From assembly GCA_050725495.1 (NCBI GenBank), contig JBOHHM010000034.1, positions 1 to 24,168 on the forward strand: DNA of 24,168 nucleotides, written 5' to 3'. Each line of letters opens with the position of its first letter. The first letter of the stretch is position 1. The notes below the pieces were generated by a model. The model was given only the letters and a program-made list of their open reading frames with translations. It was not told the origin of the DNA and made no database searches. A program made the position numbers and the translations under genes. Shown here one piece after another: positions 14,072 to 23,300 of the stretch. This DNA comes from JBOHHM01 sp050725495 (lineage in GTDB: Bacteria > Pseudomonadota > Gammaproteobacteria > Burkholderiales > Burkholderiaceae_C).

Positions 14072-15394
14072 ATGATGAGCAGCCCCGCCAGTCCCCCCGG
14101 CGACAGCCCCACTTCGATCGGCCTGGCGGCGCTGGACGACGGCTTTGTCTACTACCGCTCGCGGCCCCTGCAGCTGCCGCCCAAGGAACAGGCGGTGCTG
14201 CACCTGCTGGTGCGCGAATGGCCGCGGGTCGTCTCCAAGGACCGGTTTGCGCGGCAGGTCTGGGCCGGCCAGGCCATGTCCGACGAAAGCCTGGCGCGTT
14301 GCGTCGCCCAGTTGCGTCAGGCCATGCCGCCGAACCTGGGGCTGGCCATCCAGTCGGTGTACCGGCGCGGCTACCAGCTGGTGGTGGCCCCTCGCGAGCT
14401 GTCTGAATCAGCCCCACCCACGCATCCCCGACTGCTACACGACGCCATGGCGCTGCCGCAGCAGGTCGAAGCCTTGACCCATGCCCGGCAATTGACGCAG
14501 CAACGCACGGCCCCGGCGCTGCAGCGCGCCGAACAGCTGCTGCGCGAGCTGATCGTCCAGGCGCCGGGCTACATGGCGGCGAAACTCGCGTTTGCCGAAT
14601 GCCTGGCCGCAACGCTGAGCTGCGGCTTCGCCGTGGAGCGCCAGCGCATCGACGAAGGCCTGGCCCAGTTGGCGCTGGTGGAACGCCATGCGCCGCAGAT
14701 GCCCGGCCTGCACGCGGAAACGGCGCATTTGCTGGACTGTGCCTGGCGTTTCGACGAAGCGGCCGTTCTGCATGCCCGGGCCCGGCAAACCTCCCCGCAA
14801 GATGCCGCCACACACTACTACCACGGCTGGCACCTGCTGGCGATGGCGCGACCCCGCGAAGCCGTGCAGGCCCTCGAGACGGCCCGCCGGCTGAACCCTT
14901 TCTCAGTCAACATCTCCATCATGCAGGCTCGCGCCCTCGCCTCGGCCGGCGAAACGCAGGCCGGGCTGGAGCGCGCACGGCAAGCCCACCTCAGCGCGCC
15001 GGAAAGCCTGCAGGCCTCCATTTACTTCCTGGCCTACCAGGCCTATGTGGATCCGCAGCCCGCACTGGCCGAAACAGCCCGCCGAGTCATCCTGGGCCCG
15101 TCCTCCTGGGCCTTCGCCGCGTCGAGCCTGGCCTACGTGCTGGCACGCTGCGGCGAGCACGAAGCCGCAATGCAGCTTGTGAAGACGGTCGGCACCGAGA
15201 ACGCCAGCGTCCGCGCCAACCACATCGCCGTGCTGCTGGTGCTGGGCCAGGCCGATGAAGCCATGCAGCGCGCGCTCGATGCCGCGCAGGAAGGCTGCGG
15301 CCAGCTGCCATTGATCGTCAACGCACCCGAAAATACCGGGTTGCGGCAGCACCCGGGTTTCACACGTTTGCAGACCCTGATTCATGGCCGCTGA
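14072..15394 (+). CDS. OmpR-type winged-helix DNA-binding protein with TPR-like C-terminal region
   Basis: A 440-residue one-component regulator. Residues about 20-110 form an OmpR/PhoB-like winged helix (RPLQLPPKEQAVLHLLVREWPRVVSKDRFARQVW ... RCVAQLRQAM ... IQSVYRRGYQLVV), comparable to the CadC/HilA type. The remainder is Ala/Leu-rich helical repeats with TPR spacing, for example YYHGWHLLAMARPREAVQALETARRLNPFS, and probably binds a partner protein or ligand. There is no receiver domain and no clear membrane segment. The start is uncertain: ATG codons at 14072 and 14075 are both possible, and a TTG at 14012 would add 20 residues; none has a good Shine-Dalgarno. It diverges from the NylB-like hydrolase gene, with about 92 bp between starts, and may control it. 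Confidence 0.8.
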   Translation: MMSSPASPPGDSPTSIGLAALDDGFVYYRSRPLQLPPKEQAVLHLLVREWPRVVSKDRFARQVWAGQAMSDESLARCVAQLRQAMPPNLGLAIQSVYRRGYQLVVAPRELSESAPPTHPRLLHDAMALPQQVEALTHARQLTQQRTAPALQRAEQLLRELIVQAPGYMAAKLAFAECLAATLSCGFAVERQRIDEGLAQLALVERHAPQMPGLHAETAHLLDCAWRFDEAAVLHARARQTSPQDAATHYYHGWHLLAMARPREAVQALETARRLNPFSVNISIMQARALASAGETQAGLERARQAHLSAPESLQASIYFLAYQAYVDPQPALAETARRVILGPSSWAFAASSLAYVLARCGEHEAAMQLVKTVGTENASVRANHIAVLLVLGQADEAMQRALDAAQEGCGQLPLIVNAPENTGLRQHPGFTRLQTLIHGR

Positions 15395-15444
15395 ACAGTC
15401 CCGCAGCCCAGCGGCGCGCCGGACGATCTGATACCCTCAGGCGG

Positions 15445-16680
15445 ATGTCCGCCACGCCTTCCGCTGTTTCATCTTCAAGCCACACCGCCATGACCCCGGG
15501 CCTGATCGTGCTGGTGCTGTCCCTGCTGCTGGGCATCCAGCCCATCACCACCGACCTGTACCTGCCCGCCCTGCCCGCGCTTACCGAGGGTTTTGCCGCG
15601 CCGATGACGCAGGCCCAGCTCACGCTGACCGCCCTGCTGCTGGCCTTCGGCGTCTCGCAGCTGATCTGGGGGCCGCTGTCGGACCGCTGGGGCCGTCGGC
15701 CGATCCTGCTGTGGGGGCTGGTGGCCTACATGGTGGCGGCCGTGGGCAGCGCGTTCGCGCCCTCGATGGCGCTGCTGATTGTCTGGCGCACGGTGCAGGG
15801 GGCGGCGATGGGAGCGGCCGTGATGTGCGCGCGCGCCATCGTGCGCGACCTCTACGCGCCGCTCGAAGGCGCGCGGGTCATGTCCAAGGGCCTGTCGGGC
15901 CTGGGTGTGATCGCCTGCCTGAGCGCGCCCCTGGGCGGCCTGCTGTCGGACCTGTTCGGCTGGCGCGTCGCACTGCTGACCCTGGCCTTGTTCAGTGCCG
16001 TCGCGCTGGCCCTGATTGCGCTGCGCTTTGAAGAAACCGTACCGCAGAAAAACCCGCGCGCCCTGTACCCGGCCACGTTGGCGCGCACCTGGTGGGCGAT
16101 TGTGCGCAACCCCACGTTCCTGGCGTTCTCGGCCCTGTCGGCCACCTCCTACGCCGGGCTGTTCACCTTCTTGGCCTCGTCGTCCTTCGTGTTCATCAAG
16201 GTGCTGGGTTTGAGCAGGACGCAGTACGGCCTGGTGATGTTCTCGATGTCCTTCGTCTACATCCTGGGCACCTTTGCGTGCCGGCACCTGCTGCCGCGCC
16301 TGGGCCTGCGCCGCTCGGTGGCCTTGGCCGGCGGGCTCACGCTCACGGGCGGCACGCTGATGGCGGCCCTGGCCCTGGCCGGGGTGCACAAGGTCTGGGC
16401 CATCATGGGGCCGTATTACCTGTTCATGCTGGCGCACGGCGTGCACCAGCCCTGCGGCCAAAGCGGCGCCGTCGGGCCGTTTCCGCAGGCTGCGGGGGCG
16501 GCTTCGGCGCTCAACGGCTTCTTGATGATGGTTTGCGCATTCGCCATGGGCGGCTGGCTCGGCACCCACATGGACGGCAGCGTCTTTCCGCTCGTGTACG
16601 GCGTGTGGTTCTGGAGCGCGCTGATTGCGCTGGCCGCCTGGACCCTGGTGCAAAGCCATGGGGAAACTCGCCAGGCCTGA
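15445..16680 (+). CDS. Bcr/CflA-family MFS drug efflux transporter
   Basis: A 411-residue major facilitator with about 12 hydrophobic segments. Early residues GIQPITTDLYLPALPAL are typical of the Bcr/CflA (DHA1) group, whose members export bicyclomycin, chloramphenicol, sulfonamides or amino acids by proton antiport. Motif A is GPLSDRWGRRPILL between helices 2 and 3; the motif B arginine is in VWRTVQG, and ARAIVRDLY follows. Several members carry the charged residues seen here in helix 1 (Asp in TTDLYLP). The ATG at 15445 is preceded by a weak AGGCGG. Its 3' end overlaps the miaA start by 23 nt, so the two genes are co-translated. The exported substrate cannot be read from sequence. Confidence 0.9.
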   Translation: MSATPSAVSSSSHTAMTPGLIVLVLSLLLGIQPITTDLYLPALPALTEGFAAPMTQAQLTLTALLLAFGVSQLIWGPLSDRWGRRPILLWGLVAYMVAAVGSAFAPSMALLIVWRTVQGAAMGAAVMCARAIVRDLYAPLEGARVMSKGLSGLGVIACLSAPLGGLLSDLFGWRVALLTLALFSAVALALIALRFEETVPQKNPRALYPATLARTWWAIVRNPTFLAFSALSATSYAGLFTFLASSSFVFIKVLGLSRTQYGLVMFSMSFVYILGTFACRHLLPRLGLRRSVALAGGLTLTGGTLMAALALAGVHKVWAIMGPYYLFMLAHGVHQPCGQSGAVGPFPQAAGAASALNGFLMMVCAFAMGGWLGTHMDGSVFPLVYGVWFWSALIALAAWTLVQSHGETRQA

Positions 16681-17650
16681 AGCGGCGCCGGCGGCGCCGC
16701 GCTGCATCGCGCTGGCCGGGCCCACGGCCTCGGGCAAGACCGCGGCCGCGCTCGAGATCGCACGCCACCAGCCGGTGGAGATCATCAGCGTCGACTCGGC
16801 CCTGGTCTACCGCGGCATGGACATCGGCACGGCCAAGCCCACGCGCGCCGAACTGGCAGCCGTTGCGCACCACCTGATCGACATCCGCGATCCTCTCAAC
16901 GCTTACTCGGCCGCCGAATTCGTGGCCGATGCAAGAAGGCTCATCGGCGAGATCAGCGCACGTGGCAAGCTGCCGCTGCTGGTCGGCGGCACCATGCTGT
17001 ACTTCAAGGCGCTGTTCGAGGGGCTGGACGAGATGCCGCGCGCCGACCCGGCGGTGCGCGCCGCGCTCGAAGCCGAGGCACAAGCCCAGGGCTGGCCCGC
17101 GATGCACGCCGAACTGGCCCGGGTGGACGCGCCAACGGCGGCGCGCCTGGCGCCGGGCGACTCGCAGCGCATCCAGCGTGCGCTGGAAGTGTTCAGGGTC
17201 TCGGGACGGCCGATGTCGAGCTTTCACACTACAAAAACGATAGCGCCTCACGACGACTCGACGAGGGCGATTCCGCTGATTTCCCTGGAACCGCGGGACC
17301 GTGCCTGGCTGCACGAGCGCATCGCCCGGCGCTTTGACGCGATGCTGGCCTCAGGCTTTCTGGACGAGGTCATGGCCTTGCGCGCGCGCGGCGATTTGTC
17401 GCCCGCCCTGCCGTCGATGCGCTGCGTCGGCTACCGCCAGGCCTGGGAGCTCCTGGATGCGCGCGCGGCGCGCGAACTCAGCGGCGCCTTTCCCCTGGCC
17501 CAGCTGCGCGACCAAGGCATCGCCGCGACCCGCCAGCTCGCCAAGCGCCAGCTCACCTGGCTGCGCTCCATGCCGCAGCGCCATGTCGTGGCCTGCGACG
17601 AGCCAGCGGCCGTGCAACGGGTGCTGGACCTGCTAAAGGCCCGCCCATGA
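16658..17650 (+). CDS. miaA: tRNA dimethylallyltransferase MiaA
   Basis: A 330-residue enzyme that transfers the dimethylallyl group to N6 of A37 in tRNAs reading UNN codons, the first step to ms2i6A. The P-loop is GPTASGKT (21-28), followed by the family block IISVDSALVYRGMDIGTAKP, then HHLIDIRDP, LLVGGTMLYFKAL and, near the C-terminus, MRCVGYRQAWELL with QLAKRQLTWLR. The ATG at 16658 is preferred over one 33 nt upstream because P-loop spacing then fits the family. It begins 23 nt inside the upstream efflux gene and its stop overlaps the next gene (ATGA). A 17-bp palindromic repeat at 17228-17244 encodes TTKTIA in a variable loop. In E. coli miaA directly follows mutL; here about 5.5 kb separate them. 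Confidence 0.97.
   Translation: MGKLARPEAAPAAPRCIALAGPTASGKTAAALEIARHQPVEIISVDSALVYRGMDIGTAKPTRAELAAVAHHLIDIRDPLNAYSAAEFVADARRLIGEISARGKLPLLVGGTMLYFKALFEGLDEMPRADPAVRAALEAEAQAQGWPAMHAELARVDAPTAARLAPGDSQRIQRALEVFRVSGRPMSSFHTTKTIAPHDDSTRAIPLISLEPRDRAWLHERIARRFDAMLASGFLDEVMALRARGDLSPALPSMRCVGYRQAWELLDARAARELSGAFPLAQLRDQGIAATRQLAKRQLTWLRSMPQRHVVACDEPAAVQRVLDLLKARP
17228..17244 (+). repeat. 17-bp palindromic repeat in miaA (copy 4 of 4)
   Basis: ACTACAAAAACGATAGC differs from a perfect-ended copy only in the first base (A for G). It encodes T-T-K-T-I-A with AT-rich codons in a GC-rich gene, in the poorly conserved stretch after the GRPMSSFH segment. Reading phase equals that of the amiC and mutL copies. 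Confidence 0.65.
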
Positions 17651-18294
17651 GCCTGATCGTTCACAACCTGACCAAACGCTATGGCGTCACGCCGGTGTTC
17701 GCCAACGTCTCGCTGACCGTGGCGCGCGGCGAATTCGTGGCCATCGTCGGCGAGTCGGGCGTCGGCAAATCGACGCTGCTCAACTGCATGGCCGGCCTGG
17801 ACCACTGGGACACCGGCACGGTGACGCTGGACGAGGTGGACCTCGGAGAGCTTGACGACGCTCAGCGCGCCCTGCTGCGCCGCCGGCGCGTGGGCTTTGT
17901 GTTCCAGGCCTTTCATGTGCTGCCGCACCTGGACGTCGCGCAAAACGTGGCCCTGCCCCTGATGCTGCTGGGCCGGCCTGACGACGCCCGGGTCCAGGCC
18001 ATGCTCGCCGCCGTGGGTCTGCACGACCTGGGCGAGCGCCTGCCCCAGCAGCTCTCGGGCGGCCAGCTGCAGCGTGTCGCGATTGCACGCGCGCTAATCC
18101 ACCGCCCCAGCCTGCTGCTGGCCGACGAGCCGACCGGCAACCTCGATTCGGGCACGGCCACCAGGGTGCTGGACCTGCTGGTGGCCCAGACCCGCGAACA
18201 TGGAGCCTCGCTGGTGCTGGTCACGCACTCGGCGGCAGCCGCGGCGCGGGCCGACCGCATTCTTCATCTGACCAGCGAGGGGGTGACGGTCTGA
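17647..18294 (+). CDS. LolD/MacB-type ABC transporter ATP-binding protein, no permease nearby
   Basis: A 215-residue stand-alone ATPase. Walker A is GESGVGKST (35-43), the Q-loop is VFQAFHVLPHL, the signature is LSGGQLQRVAIARAL and Walker B is LLLADEPTGNLDS, with the switch histidine in VLVTHS. The DEPTGNLDS form and the length are typical of the LolD/MacB/FtsE type VII group, which works with a FtsX-like permease. No such permease occurs before or after it: miaA precedes it with an ATGA overlap, and phnW converges from the other side after 6 nt. It may therefore pair with a permease encoded elsewhere. The function (lipoprotein release, efflux or other) cannot be decided here. Confidence 0.88.
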   Translation: MSLIVHNLTKRYGVTPVFANVSLTVARGEFVAIVGESGVGKSTLLNCMAGLDHWDTGTVTLDEVDLGELDDAQRALLRRRRVGFVFQAFHVLPHLDVAQNVALPLMLLGRPDDARVQAMLAAVGLHDLGERLPQQLSGGQLQRVAIARALIHRPSLLLADEPTGNLDSGTATRVLDLLVAQTREHGASLVLVTHSAAAAARADRILHLTSEGVTV

Positions 18295-18300
18295 CAGCGT

Positions 18301-19428
18301 TCAGGCTTCGCTGCTCTCGAGTTCGCGAGTCCGGATCCCCATCTCCTGCAACACCTCGCGCACGGCCTGCACGGCGCCGCCCATGCCGCGCTCGCCGAGC
18401 TGACCCATGCAGCCGACGCGGAAGGTCTCCACCTGGGTCAGCTTGCCGGGATAGAGGATGTAGCCGCGCGCCTTGACCGCGTTGTAGAAGGCCTTGAATT
18501 CGTAGCGCGAATCGGCGGGCGCATGAAAGGTCACGATGATCGGCGCCTGGATCGCCGCCGGCAGAAAGCTGCGCAGACCGAGCGCGGCCAGGCCGGCTAT
18601 CAGTTCGCGGCAGTTGCGCGCATAGGCGCCGCCGCGCGCGGCCAGCCCGCCCTCCTCGAAATACTGCGCCAGCGCAGAGTCCAGCGCAGCCACCACATGG
18701 GTCGGCGGCGTGAAGCGCCACTGCGTGGTCTTGTTCATATAGACCCACTGGTCGTACAGGTCCATGGCCAGCGAATGGCAGTTGCCCTCGCAGCGCTCCA
18801 GCGCGGCACGCCGGGCCAGCACGAAGCCCATGCCGGGCACACCTTCCAGGCATTTGCCCGACGCCGCCACGACGGCGTCGAAAGGCGTCTTGCGCGCATC
18901 GATCTCGAGCGCGCCGAACGTGCTCATCGCATCGATGATCAGGCCCTTGCCGTGGCGCTGCGCCACCAGCGCGATCTCGTGCAGCGGATTGAGGATGCCG
19001 GTGCTGGTTTCGCAGTGCACCAGCGCCACATGGGTGATCGAGGGGTCGTTGCTCAGCAGCCGGTCGATATCCTCGGGCCGGATCTGCGCATCCTCGGCAT
19101 AGTCGAAGGTCGTGAGGCGGCGCCCCAGCACCTTGCAGATACGGGCGATGCGCTGGCAGTAGGCGCCGTTGATGGGCACCAGCACATGGCCGTCGCGCGG
19201 CACCAGGGTGCCGATGGCGGCCTCGACCGCGAAGGTGCCGCTGCCCTGCAGCGGCACGCATTCATGGCTGCCCTCGCCGTGCACGATGCGCAGCAGGCCT
19301 TCGCGCAGGCGCGCCGTGATCTGGTTGAAGTCGGCGTCCCAGGAACCCCAGTCGCGCAGCATGCTTTGCTTGGTGCGCGCCGAGGTGCTCAGGGGGCCAG
19401 GGGTGAGCAAAATGGGGCTGGTGGTCAT
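18301..19428 (-). CDS. phnW: 2-aminoethylphosphonate:pyruvate aminotransferase PhnW
   Basis: A 375-residue class V PLP-dependent aminotransferase converting 2-aminoethylphosphonate and pyruvate to phosphonoacetaldehyde and alanine. Family blocks: ILLTPGPLSTSARTKQSML at the N-terminus, LQGSGTFAVEA, HCETSTGILNP, the PLP-binding Asp in IIDAMSTFGA, and the Schiff-base lysine in ASGKCLEGVPGMGF; later come WRFTPPTHV and GYILYPGKL. Start ATG 19428 is chosen because GGAG lies 6 nt upstream; two in-frame ATGs further upstream (19440, 19476) lack a good ribosome site. It is the third gene behind phnT-phnU, with 52 nt after the permease stop. The linked PhnA indicates that phosphonoacetaldehyde is meant for oxidation rather than for direct phosphonatase cleavage. 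Confidence 0.95.
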   Translation of the reverse strand: MTTSPILLTPGPLSTSARTKQSMLRDWGSWDADFNQITARLREGLLRIVHGEGSHECVPLQGSGTFAVEAAIGTLVPRDGHVLVPINGAYCQRIARICKVLGRRLTTFDYAEDAQIRPEDIDRLLSNDPSITHVALVHCETSTGILNPLHEIALVAQRHGKGLIIDAMSTFGALEIDARKTPFDAVVAASGKCLEGVPGMGFVLARRAALERCEGNCHSLAMDLYDQWVYMNKTTQWRFTPPTHVVAALDSALAQYFEEGGLAARGGAYARNCRELIAGLAALGLRSFLPAAIQAPIIVTFHAPADSRYEFKAFYNAVKARGYILYPGKLTQVETFRVGCMGQLGERGMGGAVQAVREVLQEMGIRTRELESSEA

Positions 19429-19480
19429 GGGGATCTCCATCGGTGGTTTCGGGGAAACGAAGGGAACTCGATGCAAGGCC

Positions 19481-21207
19481 TTAGTGCCGGGCGACGGTGC
19501 GCCAGGCCTGGGTCTTTCTCAGCAGCACGCGGGTGGTCAGCGAGTACAGCAGGCACACCAGCACCGAGGTCAGCACGATCAGGCTGGCCAGCGCGGCAGC
19601 CGAGCCGATCTCGCCGGCACCGTCGAGGTTCATGATGGCCACGGACGCGAGCACGGTGTCGGGCGAGTACAGGAACACCACGCCCGAGAGGGTGGCCATC
19701 GAGACCACGAAATAGTAGCGCGCGATGTCCAGCACCGCGGGCAGGCACACGGGCAGCGTGACGCGGAAGAACGTCTTGTAGAACGGCACCTTCAGCGAGG
19801 CCGACACCGCCTCGAATTCATTGTCGATCTGCTTGAGTGCCGTCACGGCCGTCAGGTGGCTCGAGGTGTAGTAATGAACGATGGTCGACAACACCAGAAT
19901 GCTCATGGTCGAGTACAGGAAGTTCAGCGGGTTGTCGGGATGGTTGAAGAACATGATGTAGCCCAGCCCCAGCACCAGGCCCGGCACCGCCATCGACAGC
20001 ATCGCCAGCAGGTGGACCAAGGGGCGCACCAGCTCCAGGCCCCGCGATTTCTCGGTCAGGTAGGCGCCGACGAACACGGCGAGCGATCCGAACAGCGCGA
20101 CGCACAAGCCCATCTTCAGGCTGTTGGTATAGGCCGATGCAAGGTCGCCGTCGATCAGCGCGAACTCGTAGTGGCGCAGCGTCAGCGTCAGGTTGTAGGG
20201 CCACAGCGTGATGAACGAGGTCCAGACCGCCATGCCGACCACGGCCAGCAGCAAGCCGCAGATCAGCACGCAATAGGCCGTCATCAGCGCATCGAAGCCG
20301 CGGTTGGGCTTCGGCGCATAGGGCACGGAGCGCGCCGACAGCTGGGCGCGGAGCTTGCGGCGCACCCGGCTGTCGATCAGGAACGAGGCAATGGACGGGA
20401 TCAGCAGCAGCAGGCCGACCACGGCGCCGCGACCGAAGTTCTGCTGGCCGACAACCTGCTTGAACACGTCGACCGACAGCACGTTGAAGTTGCCGCCAAT
20501 CACCTTGGGCGCGCCGAAGTCGCTGATCACATAGGTGAAGACGACGGTGGAGGCACTGATCAGGCCGTATTTGCACGAGGGCAGCGTGATCGTGAAGAAC
20601 TTGCGCCAGCGCGTCGTGCCCAGCGAATCGGCCGCTTCGAACAGCCGCCCGTCGGCCAGCGACAGCGCCGTCAGCAGGATCATGAGCGCGTGCGGAAAGG
20701 TGTTGTAGACCTCCGACAGGATGATGCCCGGCGCCCCGTAGATCGTCTCCAGGCCGATCGCCTGCAGCACGGCCTTGAGCACCCCCTGGTTGCCGAACCA
20801 TTGGATGAACGCGATGGCCGACAGCAGCGAAGGGGCCAGCAGCGGGATCAACGCAATCAGCCGGAAGGTGCCCTTCAAGGGTGCGCAGCTGCGCGTGAGC
20901 GCATAGGCAAAGGTGAAGGCCAGCGGCACCGAGATCAGCGCCACGGTGGCGGCGACCCAGACCGAATTCCAAACCGCGCCCAGCAGCGCCGGGCTGCCCA
21001 GGTAGTCGGCGAAATGCGTGAAGCCGATGAAATGCCCGTCGTTGTCCTGCACGGCGCGCATCAGGATGGATGCCATCGGCGCCAGCAGAAACAGCACCAG
21101 AAACAGCACGACGGCCAGCAGCACAGCGCGGGCGATGACGTCCTCGCGAGACAGGCCCAGGCTCCGCGGCGCGGCGGCCGGCGGATGCAGCACTTGGGTC
21201 GCGCTCC

Positions 21208-21211
<4 letters not shown>
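19481..21211 (-). CDS. phnU: Two-domain ABC permease, putative 2-aminoethylphosphonate importer
   Basis: A 576-residue inner-membrane permease in which two permease domains are fused, as in the iron(III)/AEP group (AfuB-like). Two cytoplasmic EAA loops for docking the ATPase are visible: EAADSLGTTRWRKFFTITLP in the first half and EAVSASLKVPFYKTFFRVTLP in the second. About 12 hydrophobic segments flank them. Salmonella uses separate PhnU and PhnV for this role; the fused form is the version commonly annotated with PhnW/PhnA-type clusters. The start overlaps the phnT stop by 4 nt (ATGA). The periplasmic AEP-binding protein that should feed it is not within the window. Substrate assignment rests on the neighbouring phosphonate enzymes. 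Confidence 0.88.
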
Positions 21212-22356
<1,145 letters not shown>

Positions 22357-22454
22357 TTGTCGTCCTGTTCCGAGGTTGTCTCCAGCGTGCCGCGCGGCCG
22401 CCGCTTCGTCGCGCCGCATCAGGCCAGCAAGTCCTTCCGCGACATCGTGGCGAA

Positions 22455-22515
22455 ATAGTAGATCGTCAACTGCAATATGTCAACTGTTGACAATTTTCAA
22501 TTTGCATGCTTTAAT
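22455..22515. promoter_or_regulatory. Back-to-back phnT and phnR promoters sharing one palindromic operator
   Basis: TGTCAACTGTTGACA (22478-22492) is a perfect 7-1-7 palindrome. Its right half ends in TTGACA (22487-22492), which with 17 nt and TTTAAT (22510-22515) makes a plus-strand promoter for phnR. Its left half read on the minus strand is also TTGACA (22483-22478), and with 17 nt and TACTAT (22460-22455) makes a minus-strand promoter for phnT. A further half-site GTCAACTG occurs at 22465-22472. One bound GntR dimer would cover both -35 boxes. Confidence 0.75.
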
Positions 22516-22549
22516 TGGAGCCAATGAAATCTTGCGGACCCAACAAGCC

Positions 22550-23257
22550 ATGAACACCGCCCTCACCCCCCTGCAACTCGTGCAACTGAACTCGCTGCCC
22601 TCACTGGCGCAGGCCGAAATCGAGCAGATGATCCTGCGCGGCGACCTGGGCGTGGGCCAGCGCATCAACGAAAGCGAAATCGCCAGCCGCTTCGGCATCA
22701 GCCGCGGCCCCGTGCGCGAAGCCTTGCGCGCACTCGAAGAATGCGGCCTGGTGCGCTCGGAGAAAAACCGCGGGGTGTTTGTGCGCGAGATCTCGCTGGC
22801 CGAGGCCGACGAGATCTATGACTTGCGCGAAGCGCTGGACGAGCTGATCGGCCAGCGGCTGGCGCAGCGGGTCACGGCCGCGCAGCTCGAGGTGCTCAAC
22901 GCCCTGCTGGCGGAAATGGATGCGGCCATGGCAGGCCAGGATGTGAAGCGCTACCACGCGCTGAACCTGGAGTTTCACGACGCGCTGGTCGACTTCGTCG
23001 GCAATTCGCGCCTGAGCGAAACCTACCGCCGCCTGACCAAGGAACTGCTGCTGTTTCGCCTGCGCGGACTGCAGGATGGCGGCGGCTTCGCCGTCTCGAA
23101 CGCCGAGCACAAGGCCATGGTCAAGGCCATCGCCTCGCGCGACGAAGAGCTTGCCGGGCGCGTGCTGCGCGCCCACGCCGCCGACAGCCGCTCGCGCATG
23201 CACAAGGCGGCCGACAAGGCCCTCATGCATACCCCCGCCAAGCTGCCCTCCCGATGA
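22550..23257 (+). CDS. phnR: GntR-family (FadR/FCD) regulator of phosphonate use, PhnR-like
   Basis: A 235-residue GntR regulator. The winged helix covers about residues 15-80, with the signature ESEIASRFGISRGPVREALRALEECGLV and the wing SEKNRGVFVREIS. The rest is an all-helical FCD effector domain (AEADEIYDLREALDELIGQRLA ... HALNLEFHDALVDF ... NAEHKAMVKAI). ATG 22550 is chosen because it falls about 28 nt after the predicted transcript start and the helix-turn-helix position then fits the family; the ribosome site is weak. It lies between divergent phn genes and the palindrome upstream overlaps its own -35 box, so self-repression and repression of phnT-phnU-phnW are expected, relieved by AEP or a product. 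The 43-nt gap to phnA suggests co-transcription. Confidence 0.88.
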   Translation: MNTALTPLQLVQLNSLPSLAQAEIEQMILRGDLGVGQRINESEIASRFGISRGPVREALRALEECGLVRSEKNRGVFVREISLAEADEIYDLREALDELIGQRLAQRVTAAQLEVLNALLAEMDAAMAGQDVKRYHALNLEFHDALVDFVGNSRLSETYRRLTKELLLFRLRGLQDGGGFAVSNAEHKAMVKAIASRDEELAGRVLRAHAADSRSRMHKAADKALMHTPAKLPSR

Positions 23258-23300
23258 CAAGCCTGCAGCCCTCCCCAGCCATCAACACCCGAGGAACCTC

